A DNA stretch of 64,000 bases, from contig JAWKLZ010000001.1 of NCBI GenBank assembly GCA_041392475.1, positions 868,001-932,000 on the forward strand, in the 5' to 3' direction. The translations under genes and the position numbers were made by a program. This DNA comes from Chitinophagales bacterium. GTDB lineage: Bacteria; Bacteroidota; Bacteroidia; Chitinophagales; UBA2359. Within the stretch, counting starts at the first letter, position 1. Every line of letters starts with the position of its first letter. The notes beneath the pieces were generated by a model. The model did not search any database, was not told the DNA's origin, and saw nothing but the letters and a program-made list of their open reading frames with translations. This document shows, piece by piece, positions 34,596 through 43,643 of the stretch.

Positions 34596-35929
34596 AAAGG
34601 CTGTCTATCGTATTTAAGTTGTTGGATTTGACGCAACAAAGAAACAAGAAAATCTACTAGGCTTGTATATTTTAATTGGTTGGTATATACCTTGAAGTGT
34701 GGAAACCTACCAATGGCATCCTTGTTGATGGCATTGATTTTTTTGCGGATTGCTTTGGTATTAAATGTATTTGTGTCTGCATTGTAATACACTTCCGAAT
34801 AACCCAATGCTGTGAAATAATCAGAGTGAATGGTGCGAATGAGAAGGTGAAACAAGGCTCTTGTAGCTTGTGGAATACCATAGTAAAACATTGAATATTG
34901 AGCGATGTATTCTAAGATACTCACTGCAATATTGTCTTGTTTGCTTTCCAAATAAGCGTTGATACTCGTAATTTCATTGTTGATAAGCGTAGCAATTTGA
35001 ATAGGAGCAGTCGGAGCAGTAATGCCAAAAGTAGATTTGATGCGATACAAATCACGCAAAATAAGGTCTTCTTCCTCGCTTAAAATATCTCGAAATATTT
35101 TTTGTATTTTTTCATTTTTGCGAACAGGTGAATCCTCCAAATTTCCGAAATATTCTTTGTGGATTTTTTCCAGCCTATCCATCAGACTTCCTTCGGGAGC
35201 CAACAAGTAGTCTATTCGATAAGTCAGGCTCAATAAAGTATAGGCTATACTTGCTGTATGTTTGTTGGCATCAAGTGATTCTATGCGTAAAAAAGCATCT
35301 TTAATCCATTTTTGAAGAAACGCATATTTGTTTTTTTTCTCTTCAATAGGCAATTCCACAACATGGTCATTGCCCATTAATTTCAAACTCGAAAATTCAC
35401 TCACTAACAAATCATCCTGTTTGTCGGCTTGAGTAGCTACTTCCTTCAATGCAAAATAAAGTTTTTCGGGAGAACCATCCAAAACACTTGTATCAAATTT
35501 GAGGCAAATCGTTTTGTCGTGTATAGCAAAGCGGCTATAGTGCAATCCATAGTTGATTTCAACCAACTTACGCATCACCGCCACTATCAACCTATCATAA
35601 GTCGCTATATCCGTTTCACAGACCACACGCTCATTGCTTGCTGTTCCTTTGATTTCCTTAGAACCCTGAATCACCGAAAAATGAATCACTCCATCTTCAA
35701 CCACATAGCTCACATTGTCTTCTCCTTCATCTCGGAGGTAGTCAAAAAAAGCTTGATATGATTCTACATACTGTTGTTTTTCAAAAGCAGCTACTGCTTT
35801 ATCCCATGCAGCATATTGCTCATCACTCTTGTAAGCATCGCTGTATCTACCAAATCGAATATCAGGCTCATTTTTGCTGTTTGCCCGACCAAAAATTTTC
35901 TCCCAAATCATATAAAATAAGTTCGACAT
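34592..35929 (-). CDS. YbjN-like protein of unknown function in the CHAT-TIR operon
   Basis: This 445-residue cytoplasmic protein has an N-terminal part (about 45-185) with EDGVIHFSVIQGSKEIKGTA, LVEINYGLHYSRFAIHDKTI and SPEKLYFALKEVATQADKQD. These resemble the YbjN/type III chaperone-like domain at the end of the adjoining protease. The rest is helical. The two matching domains suggest that the proteins bind each other or a common partner. I used the ATG at 35929 (MSNLFYMIW); an ATG at 35968 adds 13 residues. It lies about 100 bp after the CHAT-TIR gene and overlaps the protease start by 4 bases. Confidence 0.72.
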   Translation of the reverse strand: MSNLFYMIWEKIFGRANSKNEPDIRFGRYSDAYKSDEQYAAWDKAVAAFEKQQYVESYQAFFDYLRDEGEDNVSYVVEDGVIHFSVIQGSKEIKGTASNERVVCETDIATYDRLIVAVMRKLVEINYGLHYSRFAIHDKTICLKFDTSVLDGSPEKLYFALKEVATQADKQDDLLVSEFSSLKLMGNDHVVELPIEEKKNKYAFLQKWIKDAFLRIESLDANKHTASIAYTLLSLTYRIDYLLAPEGSLMDRLEKIHKEYFGNLEDSPVRKNEKIQKIFRDILSEEEDLILRDLYRIKSTFGITAPTAPIQIATLINNEITSINAYLESKQDNIAVSILEYIAQYSMFYYGIPQATRALFHLLIRTIHSDYFTALGYSEVYYNADTNTFNTKAIRKKINAINKDAIGRFPHFKVYTNQLKYTSLVDFLVSLLRQIQQLKYDRQPL

Positions 35930-36037
35930 ATAATTTAGGCGTTTGCCCCAATAGGATATAACACCCAATAAAAATCAAACCCTAAAGCTACCAACAAATG
36001 CTCAATAACCGAAAACTTTGACCACAATATTGATAAG

Positions 36038-37168
36038 TTAGGAATTTTCTTGCTTCAAAGCGGTGATTAGATTCCGCAGCCCCATAGCAATTTCGTAGTA
36101 GGCATTGTCTTCATTATCCCAGTCATCTACAAATCGCCAGATCTGCCCGTTTTTTAAGTGTTTTCTAGGAAGCGGTTCCAATTTGGCGAATTCCTCATCT
36201 TCAATAGGACATCTTCTAACATAGATGGGAATCAAAATTTTCTGTTCATTTTTATTTCTTCTGACTGCTTCATCAATCAGTTCTTCCGCATCATCAAACA
36301 GATTTTCTGTTACAAATAGAAGAATAATGTGTGAAGTATCTAAATTTTGAGCAATTACATCTTTGGTAAGCGTTCCTATTTGTACTTCTGCTTCGTCAAA
36401 TATATCAATTAACTTTTGTCGCTTCAATAACTTTAGTTGCTTTCTCAACTTCACCATATCATCTTTATCCTGAGTAGAATACGCTAAAAAAATCTTAAAA
36501 GGGTCATTGAGAGATAATCGAGCATTGAGTAATCGCCAATCTCCTTTTTTAAAAGAACTTTTCCAAGGAAAACCAGATACATTTTCAGTCCTATTTTTCC
36601 ATAATTTTCGAAAATCACCTTCTATTCCGTTTTCTCCTTCAACATAAGCACAGGCAAGTCTAAAAGCCTCGTCAATTGTTTTATTCTGAACAAGAGCAGC
36701 ATAGAATTTTTCAGCAAGCGTTTTAGCAACACTATCACTAATACTTTTTGAAGTTGCAATAACATTGGGAATATTTTCAGATTGCAGCACTTCAACTTGA
36801 GCTTCTGTAGAGCAGCCATTCAAAAAAACTAATTTTAAGTTTTTTTGAATCGCAAACATCTTTGCCAAACCACTGGCATAAGTCGTTTTGTTTTCACCTA
36901 TTGTATTGACTGTGTGAAGACCTTTACCATCTGCATGTCCTGCATAATGAAAAATCGCAATGCGGTTATTGTTATTCTGTTGGCTAAAAACCCTGAAAAT
37001 ATCATCTAAACGGGCTTCAACCTCAACAATTAACTCGCATTTCCCTTCTGATTCCAGACGCTCAAATACCTGTTTAATGGCAATTCTCTCTGCTTTTAAG
37101 GATGGGAGTTGACTTTTTTCATCATTCGAAAAAGCCAAAAAAACGATAGGTTTGGAAGAAGTAGGCAT
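36038..37168 (-). CDS. CHAT caspase-like protease fused to a TIR domain
   Basis: This 376-residue soluble protein has two domains. Residues 1-215 are a CHAT-type caspase-like peptidase with the His motif FHYAGHAD (near 80) and the Cys motif LVFLNGCSTEAQ (near 118). Residues about 222-370 are a TIR domain (FKIFLAYSTQDKDDMVKLRK, then LDTSHIILLFVTENLF and a Glu in LIDEAV at the position often used for NAD cleavage). Both domains are typical of bacterial immune and conflict proteins. It leads an operon with a YbjN-like protein, a trypsin-like protease and a lipoprotein. It would be expected to sense or signal damage and trigger proteolysis or NAD loss; no target is known. Confidence 0.88.
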   Translation of the reverse strand: MPTSSKPIVFLAFSNDEKSQLPSLKAERIAIKQVFERLESEGKCELIVEVEARLDDIFRVFSQQNNNNRIAIFHYAGHADGKGLHTVNTIGENKTTYASGLAKMFAIQKNLKLVFLNGCSTEAQVEVLQSENIPNVIATSKSISDSVAKTLAEKFYAALVQNKTIDEAFRLACAYVEGENGIEGDFRKLWKNRTENVSGFPWKSSFKKGDWRLLNARLSLNDPFKIFLAYSTQDKDDMVKLRKQLKLLKRQKLIDIFDEAEVQIGTLTKDVIAQNLDTSHIILLFVTENLFDDAEELIDEAVRRNKNEQKILIPIYVRRCPIEDEEFAKLEPLPRKHLKNGQIWRFVDDWDNEDNAYYEIAMGLRNLITALKQENS

Positions 37169-37272
37169 AAATAAAATGGTTGTTTGTTGATTTTCAGCAA
37201 AGAAACCATTTTTCTGCCATATTTAAAAATTTACTTTTCAGATTAGGCTGAAATTGGCTCAGTTTTTATTTT

Positions 37273-38313
37273 TTACCCTTTCTTCAATTGTGTACTGATG
37301 CTAAAATGATGACTCCCCCCTGCAAGGTGGTAAATTGCTCTACCATAGCTAAAGTGAAAACGCTTGACGTGTATGCCTGCTCCATAAGAAAATCCAACGC
37401 CGCCACCTTTGATATCCACGCCCAATTCTTGTTTGCGTTGGTGATTGTAGGCTGCCCGAACCACAAGGCTTTTACCCAGAAACAGTTCGCCACTAAAAAT
37501 CAAGTGTCGAAACAGATTATCTGCAAAATGGCTCTTATTGCTCTCGTCTCCAGTATCAAAGATAGAATTGCTTTGCAGACTCGGATCATCGTAGCGAATG
37601 TCCCATTTTTGGAGGTGATGGGCCGTAATGCCAAAACGAAAAGGTAAATGTTGAAGCCTTTGAGAAACACCCAATTGTATATCAAAAGGTAGATCTTCAC
37701 GAGTACCACTATAAGTAGAAAGCTGTGTTCCCATGTTTTTGACCACCAATGCAGCACTAAACATGGATTCCTCATCAAAGTAGGTCAAGCCCATATCCAA
37801 AGCCAAACCCGTAGAACTATAAGATTCGAGATTAGAGAAAATCATCTTCAAATTCATCCCGTACGAAAACTTCCCAAACTGCTTTGCGCCACCCACATTA
37901 AACGCATATTCAGCCGCACTAAAACTCCCCGTCACCAGACCCGTTTCATCTGCTGCAATCAAATCACCATACGAAATATACTGAATACCAAAACCAAAAG
38001 TTGCCAAACTATCTACTTCTTTGGCAAAACCCAAGTATCCATGATTGATACCCGCCACAAAAGCAACCGTATTCAAGGACAAATGCGTATCCATTTGAGG
38101 ATTGTAAAGCGAAGGATTTTGAGCAGCAAGACTCACATCATCATCCATCGCAGCAATTTGAAGCCCACCCAAAGCCGTCACCCTTGCAGAAGTCGACTGA
38201 TCGAGAAACTCATAAACGTTTTCGCCACCGATTTGGGCTTTTGAAGTAAATGAACTACAAAACAAGGTAAGAAACAAAAAAAAGTATAAAGACTTTGTAA
38301 TTATTTTATTCAT
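37273..38313 (-). CDS. porQ: Type IX secretion system protein PorQ
   Basis: This 346-residue outer-membrane protein has a signal peptide ending TSKAQI and a PorQ-type barrel that begins GGENVYEFLDQSTSARVTAL and continues with DDDVSLAAQNPSLYNP. The C-terminal strand ends in FSISTQL as in barrel proteins. In Porphyromonas, PorQ binds PorV-like shuttles in the T9SS attachment complex. Its presence supports use of the T9SS signals seen on two proteins in this window. It stands alone, 104 bp upstream of the CHAT-TIR gene and divergent from the formyltransferase gene. Confidence 0.9.
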   Translation of the reverse strand: MNKIITKSLYFFLFLTLFCSSFTSKAQIGGENVYEFLDQSTSARVTALGGLQIAAMDDDVSLAAQNPSLYNPQMDTHLSLNTVAFVAGINHGYLGFAKEVDSLATFGFGIQYISYGDLIAADETGLVTGSFSAAEYAFNVGGAKQFGKFSYGMNLKMIFSNLESYSSTGLALDMGLTYFDEESMFSAALVVKNMGTQLSTYSGTREDLPFDIQLGVSQRLQHLPFRFGITAHHLQKWDIRYDDPSLQSNSIFDTGDESNKSHFADNLFRHLIFSGELFLGKSLVVRAAYNHQRKQELGVDIKGGGVGFSYGAGIHVKRFHFSYGRAIYHLAGGSHHFSISTQLKKG

Positions 38314-38391
38314 TATTTTTTCATTTTGTGATTTTGAAAATCAAGTTGTTCCTATTTTTGATTTTCATTTCAATTTCAATTATCATTTCAA

Positions 38392-39126
38392 ATGAAATCC
38401 ATTGTTTTCCTCGGCGCAAAAGCCATTGGCTTCTATTGTCTTCAATACCTTCAAAAGCACTGCAATGAATTAAACATTGAAGTCATTGCAGTAGGCATAG
38501 GTCAGCCTTCAAAAGTACACCAAAAGTCGGATATTCAACTGATTGCAGAAGAAAATAAAATTCATCTTTTTGCCAATTTAGATGAACTACCCGAATGTGA
38601 TTTCATATTATCCGTTCAATACCACAAGATATTAAAAGCCCAACACATTGCCAAAGCCCGTCAACTCGCCGTCAACCTTCACATGGCTCCCTTGCCCGAA
38701 TACCGAGGCTGCAACCAATTCTCCTTTGCCATTCTCGACGAGGCTCAAGTCTTTGGCACTACGCTTCACCAACTTGAAGTCGGTATAGACAGCGGTGCCA
38801 TTCTTGCAGAAAAACGTTTCCCCATTCCAAAAGGTTGCTGGGTGCAAGACCTTTATCAACACACACTGACAGCTTCTCGACAATTGTTTTCCGAAAAAAT
38901 CGCCTCTATTTTGCAGGGAAATTATACACCCATCCCTCAAAACGAACTCATTGAAGCAAGAGGTACAAGCTATCATTTTCGCAAAGAAATCGAGGAAATC
39001 AAACAAATTGACCTCAACTGGCCTGCCGAAAAAATCGAACGCCACATTAGAGCAACCTATTTCCCTCCTTTTGAACCACCCTATGCAATGATTGAAGGGA
39101 AGAAAATCTATTTTCATGATTTTTAA
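38392..39126 (+). CDS. Formyltransferase family protein
   Basis: This 244-residue protein is a formyltransferase of the Fmt/sugar N-formyltransferase fold. VNLHMAPLPEYRGCNQFSFA carries the catalytic Asn-x-His and the LPxYRG loop, and the Asp motif EVGIDSGAILAEKRFPI follows. It is shorter than Fmt (about 310) and lacks the full C-terminal domain, so it more likely formylates an amino sugar nucleotide or another small molecule with N10-formyl-THF than Met-tRNA. No sugar gene cluster adjoins it, so the substrate is unknown. Confidence 0.85.
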   Translation: MKSIVFLGAKAIGFYCLQYLQKHCNELNIEVIAVGIGQPSKVHQKSDIQLIAEENKIHLFANLDELPECDFILSVQYHKILKAQHIAKARQLAVNLHMAPLPEYRGCNQFSFAILDEAQVFGTTLHQLEVGIDSGAILAEKRFPIPKGCWVQDLYQHTLTASRQLFSEKIASILQGNYTPIPQNELIEARGTSYHFRKEIEEIKQIDLNWPAEKIERHIRATYFPPFEPPYAMIEGKKIYFHDF

Positions 39127-39321
39127 CGAAAAAACGTTCAAAACAAGTTAATAAATGCTAAAAACCATAAAAAAAACTAATAAGTGAACCAATTGAAATT
39201 TGATGGGGTTATGGGATTTATATTTATCAAGTGAATAAATGATTATCAGTTTCTTAACAATTGTTAAATTCTAAAATCACTTGTTATTCCATTTTATTAA
39301 TCCTTATAAAATACTTAAAAA

Positions 39322-39936
39322 ATGATTTCAATTAAAAATCTTGTAAAAACATCTTCTTTTGTTTTAGTTCTAACCTTGTTATTGTCTGGAAGCGTTTTTG
39401 CAAAGACTCCAATGGGCGTTACTTCTCACATAAGAGTAGTAACTGAGGACAATACCCAAGCTATCGCCTTGTATATTCCAGAAACCGATGCGCCTAAAGT
39501 TTCGATTAAAATTAAAAATGATGCAAATGATGTATTGTTTGAGAAACGAGCTAAGGTAGAAAACGGATATGCACGTAAACTTGACCTTAGTGGTTTGAAA
39601 GATGGTCGGTATCACCTTATTATTACTGACGAAATAAAAGTAGTAAACCAAGCTTTCCAAATCGCAAACGGTGAAGTGTTGATGTCTAAATCAGATAGAT
39701 TTACCTTTACTCGTCCAATTGTTCAATACAATCCAGCGAGACAATTGATGCAAGTTGTTGCTTTTACAGATAAAGACATTGAAGTCAATGTCTTTAATGC
39801 CAATGGAGAGAATATTATACAAGAAAAAGGTGCACAACCTTCAGAAGTATATAATTTGTCCGTTCTTCGCAAGGGCGACTACACAGTAGAAGTGCTTTGT
39901 GAAGGAGAGAGATTCTTTCAAACGATTCAGTTATAG
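39322..39936 (+). CDS. Hypothetical secreted beta-rich protein
   Basis: This 204-residue protein has a signal peptide ending SVFAKT. The mature part looks like two beta-sandwich units (APKVSIKIKNDANDVLFEKR, then LSGLKDGRYHLIITDEIKVV, and FNANGENIIQEKGAQ, SVLRKGDYTVEVL). The pattern G-x-Y-x-x-x-V near each end resembles DUF3244 or a T9SS sorting-type fold, though the final residues do not make a clear sorting signal. A strong terminator follows at 39971-40027. Function is unknown. Confidence 0.72.
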   Translation: MISIKNLVKTSSFVLVLTLLLSGSVFAKTPMGVTSHIRVVTEDNTQAIALYIPETDAPKVSIKIKNDANDVLFEKRAKVENGYARKLDLSGLKDGRYHLIITDEIKVVNQAFQIANGEVLMSKSDRFTFTRPIVQYNPARQLMQVVAFTDKDIEVNVFNANGENIIQEKGAQPSEVYNLSVLRKGDYTVEVLCEGERFFQTIQL

Positions 39937-39970
39937 TTGGTTGAAATAGTTTAGAATTGAAGTTTATGGT

Positions 39971-40027
39971 AGGGTAAAATTTTGAAGTGAATAGCAATAT
40001 TTGCTTCAAAGTTTTACCCTTTTTTTG
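39971..40027 (+). terminator. Rho-independent terminator
   Basis: A long stem AGGGTAAAATTTTGAAG/CTTCAAAGTTTTACCCT with one mismatch and a loop of about 16 bases is followed by seven T residues, 34 bp after the secreted protein gene. Confidence 0.9.
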
Positions 40028-40151
40028 TGCAGTTCATATACCAAAATCCTTCATTTGCTTTGAAGAGGACAAAAAACAATGCTCTTATTTTACCCCGCTT
40101 TTCTTACCTTTGAAGCCTTAAATGATGCAAAACATTTGGCTTATGACTACA

Positions 40152-43100
40152 ATGCTACCCTTTCAAAAATGGACTTCCATTTTCCTATCATTCTTCCTTC
40201 TGCTCTGCTGCAATTTTGCCCAAGCCCAACACACCGTCAAAGGCAACGTCACCGATTCCGAAAGCGGTGAAACCATCATTGGCGCAAACATTGTCATTGA
40301 AGGAAGCAGCACAGGAACGATTACCGACATTGAAGGAAACTATGAAATTGAAGCCGAAAATAGCAACCAATCCTTGGTTTTCAGCTACATTGGCTTCGAA
40401 AGCCAGACGATTCCCATTGCAGGGCGGCAAAGCATTGAAGTCGCTTTAGTACCTGATACCAAACAACTCGGCGAAGTAGTCGTCACCGCTTTGGGCATCA
40501 AACGCCAAAAACGAGAGTTAGGCTATTCGACCGAAAAATTTGACGGGGCAGCCATCACCAAATCCGATGCACCCAACGTAGTCAATGCCTTGAGCGGGCG
40601 TTCGGCAGGCGTACAGGTCATTTCACCCAATGGCGTAGATGGCGGAACAACCCGTTTTGTGATTCGGGGCAACAACAACATCAACGCCAACAACCAACCT
40701 CTCATAGTCGTGGACGGTGTGCCGCTGGAGAATCAAGCGGGATTGGAGGACATCGGGAGAGGAGTCGATTGGGGTTCGGCTATCAACAACATCAACCCTG
40801 CCGACATCGCTGATGTAAACATCCTCAAAGGCCCTACTGCCTCCGCACTCTATGGCGCAAGGGGCGCAAATGGCGTGGTTATCATCACCACCAAACGAGG
40901 CAAAAAGCAAAAAGGAATTGGTATCAACTACTCCGTTCAGCACAAAATCATCCAACCTTACTACTATCGAGACGTACAGAATGTATATGGTGCAGGAGGC
41001 CCTATCAGTCTGCTCGAACCCAAATTTGAAGTCGATTCAGAAGGCGTAAACTTGTATCCAAGTACCACGCATGTCAATGAAGGTCCTTTCGGAAAGTCCA
41101 CCAACGAACTGTTTGGATTCTATTCAACAGGCGTATCTTGGGGGCCAGAAATGTTGGGGCAGCCCGTCCGATGGTGGGATGGTGAAATTCGCAGCTACGA
41201 CCCACAGCCCGACAATTTGAAGCAATACTTTGACGAAGGCAGCACAACAACCCACAATATTTCCTTTTCTGGTGGAGGTGAAATGGGTACAATGCGTGTT
41301 TCGCTCACAAGAGCTGAACATGAAGCCATTATACCCAATAGCGAATACAACCAAACAACGGTCAATCTCGGTTCTCGCCTCAATATTTCTTCAAAAGTGC
41401 AGGCAGATTTGTCGCTTTCTTACTTCAATTACAACCGCCTCAATCCCCCAACTCTCGGCGACGACAATGACAAATCTTTCGGCAAGGGTATACTATACAG
41501 TTGGCCCAGAAGCTACAAGGGTTTGGAGCGAGAACTCAACACCTTGCCCGATGGTACACGAAACGATTATGGAGGAAGTTATCCCTTTACTTTCACTCCG
41601 CCGCATTTGTGGTGGAATACCTACCATCAAAGCACAACTTTGGACCGCAACAAACTCTTAGGCGCATTGACCTTAAACTACGAAATAACCCCATGGCTGA
41701 CTGCAATGGGACGAGTCGGTTTGGACTTCACCCTCAACGAATTTGAACAACGCAATGATCCAATTGACGCACTCGGTATTCAAGACGGTTTTTACTCCAA
41801 TGAACTCGACCGTGATTTTGTGACCAACAACGAATTTTTGCTCACAGCCAACAAAGAAAACCTATTCGGCTCTAACTTCAATGCAAGCCTTTCATTGGGT
41901 GGAACGCAGTGGAAAAGAACCCGATATGGATTGAAGGGCGAAAGTGGAGAATGGGTCAGCCCGTGGCTCTTTTCCTTCAATAATTACGAAGACGAACTGA
42001 ACGCTCCCGAAATCAGTGAAATTCGCTACGAAAAGCAAATCAATTCGGTCTATGGCTTCCTCAATTTGAGTTACAGCAATTTCCTCTTTCTCGAACTCAC
42101 AGGCAGAAATGACTGGTCATCAGCACTTCCTACCAACAACAATTCCTATTTTTACCCATCAGCCTCTTTGAGTTTCATCGCCAGCGAAAAACTGCAAGGT
42201 TTGCCCGAATGGTGGAGTTTTTGGAAAATCCGTGGTGCATATGCCCAGACGGCCTCAGACACCGACCCCTTCCAATTGGATTTTGTCTATAACATCGGCA
42301 GCTTCGGTGGCAATCAAACCGCTACCCTACCCGAAACCATTCCTCCCATTGAACTAACTCCTCAACAAGCCAATTCCTACGAAATTGGCACCACATTGGG
42401 CTTCTTCGATGACAAGGTAAATTTGGATTTCACCTACTACCACATCCGTTCTTACGACCAAATTCTCGATTCTCCTCTCCCAAATTCATCTGGAGCAAAC
42501 AACATCCGCATCAATAGAGGCGAATTGGAAAACAAAGGTTTTGAAGCCATCCTCAACGTGCAAGTCCTCAAAACGAGAGATATGTTCCTCGAAACGGGCA
42601 TCAACCTCAGCCGCAATCGAAACTATGTGGTCAGTCTCGGCGAAGATGCAAGCATCCTCGAATTGGCAAATATTTGGGAATTGAACGGCCCTGCAATTGC
42701 AGTGAGAGAAGGTGAAGAATACGGAACGATTGTCGGCTACGATTATGTCTATCACGAAAATGGTCAGCCCATTCTCAACGATGCAGGTACGCACTACCTC
42801 ATTTCAGACAGTAGAGTTCCCATCGGCAATGCCTCTCCCGACTTGACAGGCGGTTGGACGATGCGCTTGGGCTACAAAGGATTCACTTTGAGTACGCTTG
42901 TCGATGCCAAAATTGGCGGTGATATTTATGCAGGTTCGTATGTGATTGGCTTGCAAACTGGTCAAAGCCCCGAAACACTTCTGGAACGTCAAGGCGGCGG
43001 ACTTCCCTACACCGACCCCGAAGGCAATGTCCGCAATATTGGGGTAATTTTGGATGGTGTATATGCAGATGGCACACCGAATGAGGAAATTGTGCATTAC

Positions 43101-43415
43101 TACTTCAAATATGTTCCTAACAAAGGCGGTTGGGGGCACTTCCTTTCTTCGCCTGGTGTGTTGGATAATACTTGGGTGAAACTGCGTGAGGTCAGCCTTA
43201 GCTACGATTTTCCCGACCGCTTGCTTTCTAAGAGTAAAATTTTTCAAGATTTGAGTGTTTCGCTTGTGGGTAGGGATTTGTTTTACATTTATTCGAGTTT
43301 GCCTGATAGGATTAATCCTGAGGGGGGGAATGGGGCTGGTAATGCTCAGGGTTTGGAGTGGGCGAGTTATCCTGGGACTAGGAGTGTTAGTTTGGGGGTT
43401 AGGGTTGGGTTTTAG
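40152..43415 (+). CDS. SusC/RagA-type TonB-dependent outer-membrane receptor
   Basis: This receptor has about 1087 residues. After a signal peptide (CNFAQAQ) come a carboxypeptidase-like CnaB domain (GNVTDSESGETIIGANIVIE), the SusC box (QLGEVVVTALGIKRQKRELG), a plug domain (IRGNNNINANNQPLIVVDGV) and a 22-strand barrel. It should import oligosaccharides, peptides or other ligands with TonB energy. No SusD partner follows, which is unusual because SusC genes are normally paired; the next gene is convergent. I chose the ATG at 40152 for the signal peptide; 40122 adds 10 residues. The last 160 bp are strongly G-rich and C-poor, unlike the body of the gene. Confidence 0.92.
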   Translation: MLPFQKWTSIFLSFFLLLCCNFAQAQHTVKGNVTDSESGETIIGANIVIEGSSTGTITDIEGNYEIEAENSNQSLVFSYIGFESQTIPIAGRQSIEVALVPDTKQLGEVVVTALGIKRQKRELGYSTEKFDGAAITKSDAPNVVNALSGRSAGVQVISPNGVDGGTTRFVIRGNNNINANNQPLIVVDGVPLENQAGLEDIGRGVDWGSAINNINPADIADVNILKGPTASALYGARGANGVVIITTKRGKKQKGIGINYSVQHKIIQPYYYRDVQNVYGAGGPISLLEPKFEVDSEGVNLYPSTTHVNEGPFGKSTNELFGFYSTGVSWGPEMLGQPVRWWDGEIRSYDPQPDNLKQYFDEGSTTTHNISFSGGGEMGTMRVSLTRAEHEAIIPNSEYNQTTVNLGSRLNISSKVQADLSLSYFNYNRLNPPTLGDDNDKSFGKGILYSWPRSYKGLERELNTLPDGTRNDYGGSYPFTFTPPHLWWNTYHQSTTLDRNKLLGALTLNYEITPWLTAMGRVGLDFTLNEFEQRNDPIDALGIQDGFYSNELDRDFVTNNEFLLTANKENLFGSNFNASLSLGGTQWKRTRYGLKGESGEWVSPWLFSFNNYEDELNAPEISEIRYEKQINSVYGFLNLSYSNFLFLELTGRNDWSSALPTNNNSYFYPSASLSFIASEKLQGLPEWWSFWKIRGAYAQTASDTDPFQLDFVYNIGSFGGNQTATLPETIPPIELTPQQANSYEIGTTLGFFDDKVNLDFTYYHIRSYDQILDSPLPNSSGANNIRINRGELENKGFEAILNVQVLKTRDMFLETGINLSRNRNYVVSLGEDASILELANIWELNGPAIAVREGEEYGTIVGYDYVYHENGQPILNDAGTHYLISDSRVPIGNASPDLTGGWTMRLGYKGFTLSTLVDAKIGGDIYAGSYVIGLQTGQSPETLLERQGGGLPYTDPEGNVRNIGVILDGVYADGTPNEEIVHYYFKYVPNKGGWGHFLSSPGVLDNTWVKLREVSLSYDFPDRLLSKSKIFQDLSVSLVGRDLFYIYSSLPDRINPEGGNGAGNAQGLEWASYPGTRSVSLGVRVGF

Positions 43416-43643
43416 ATTGAGTCGTCCTGAGTCGTCCTAAAAAAACCTTACCATTTGTTATTTTTTTGTTCTGGTTTTAATTTTAAATAACCTATGCTTC
43501 GGTCATATTTCATAAAGAATTGAAAATCAAACTTAATAATAATTAAAAATTTATCAATTGATATAAAAATAATTTCTTAGTAATTTGATTTTTATTCTAT
43601 TATAAAAAAGTTATCGAAATGTAGGAAATAAATATTTATAAAA
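43416..43643. other. AT-rich gap between convergent genes
   Basis: The gap between SusC (plus) and the STAND gene (minus) starts with two tandem copies of GAGTCGTCCT (43423-43442) right after the SusC stop and is otherwise AT-rich. I see no gene and no clear terminator. Confidence 0.5.

Noticed and set aside
41230..41661. 143-codon plus-strand frame inside the SusC gene
   Set aside because: It is an alternative frame of a continuous conserved receptor, not a separate gene.
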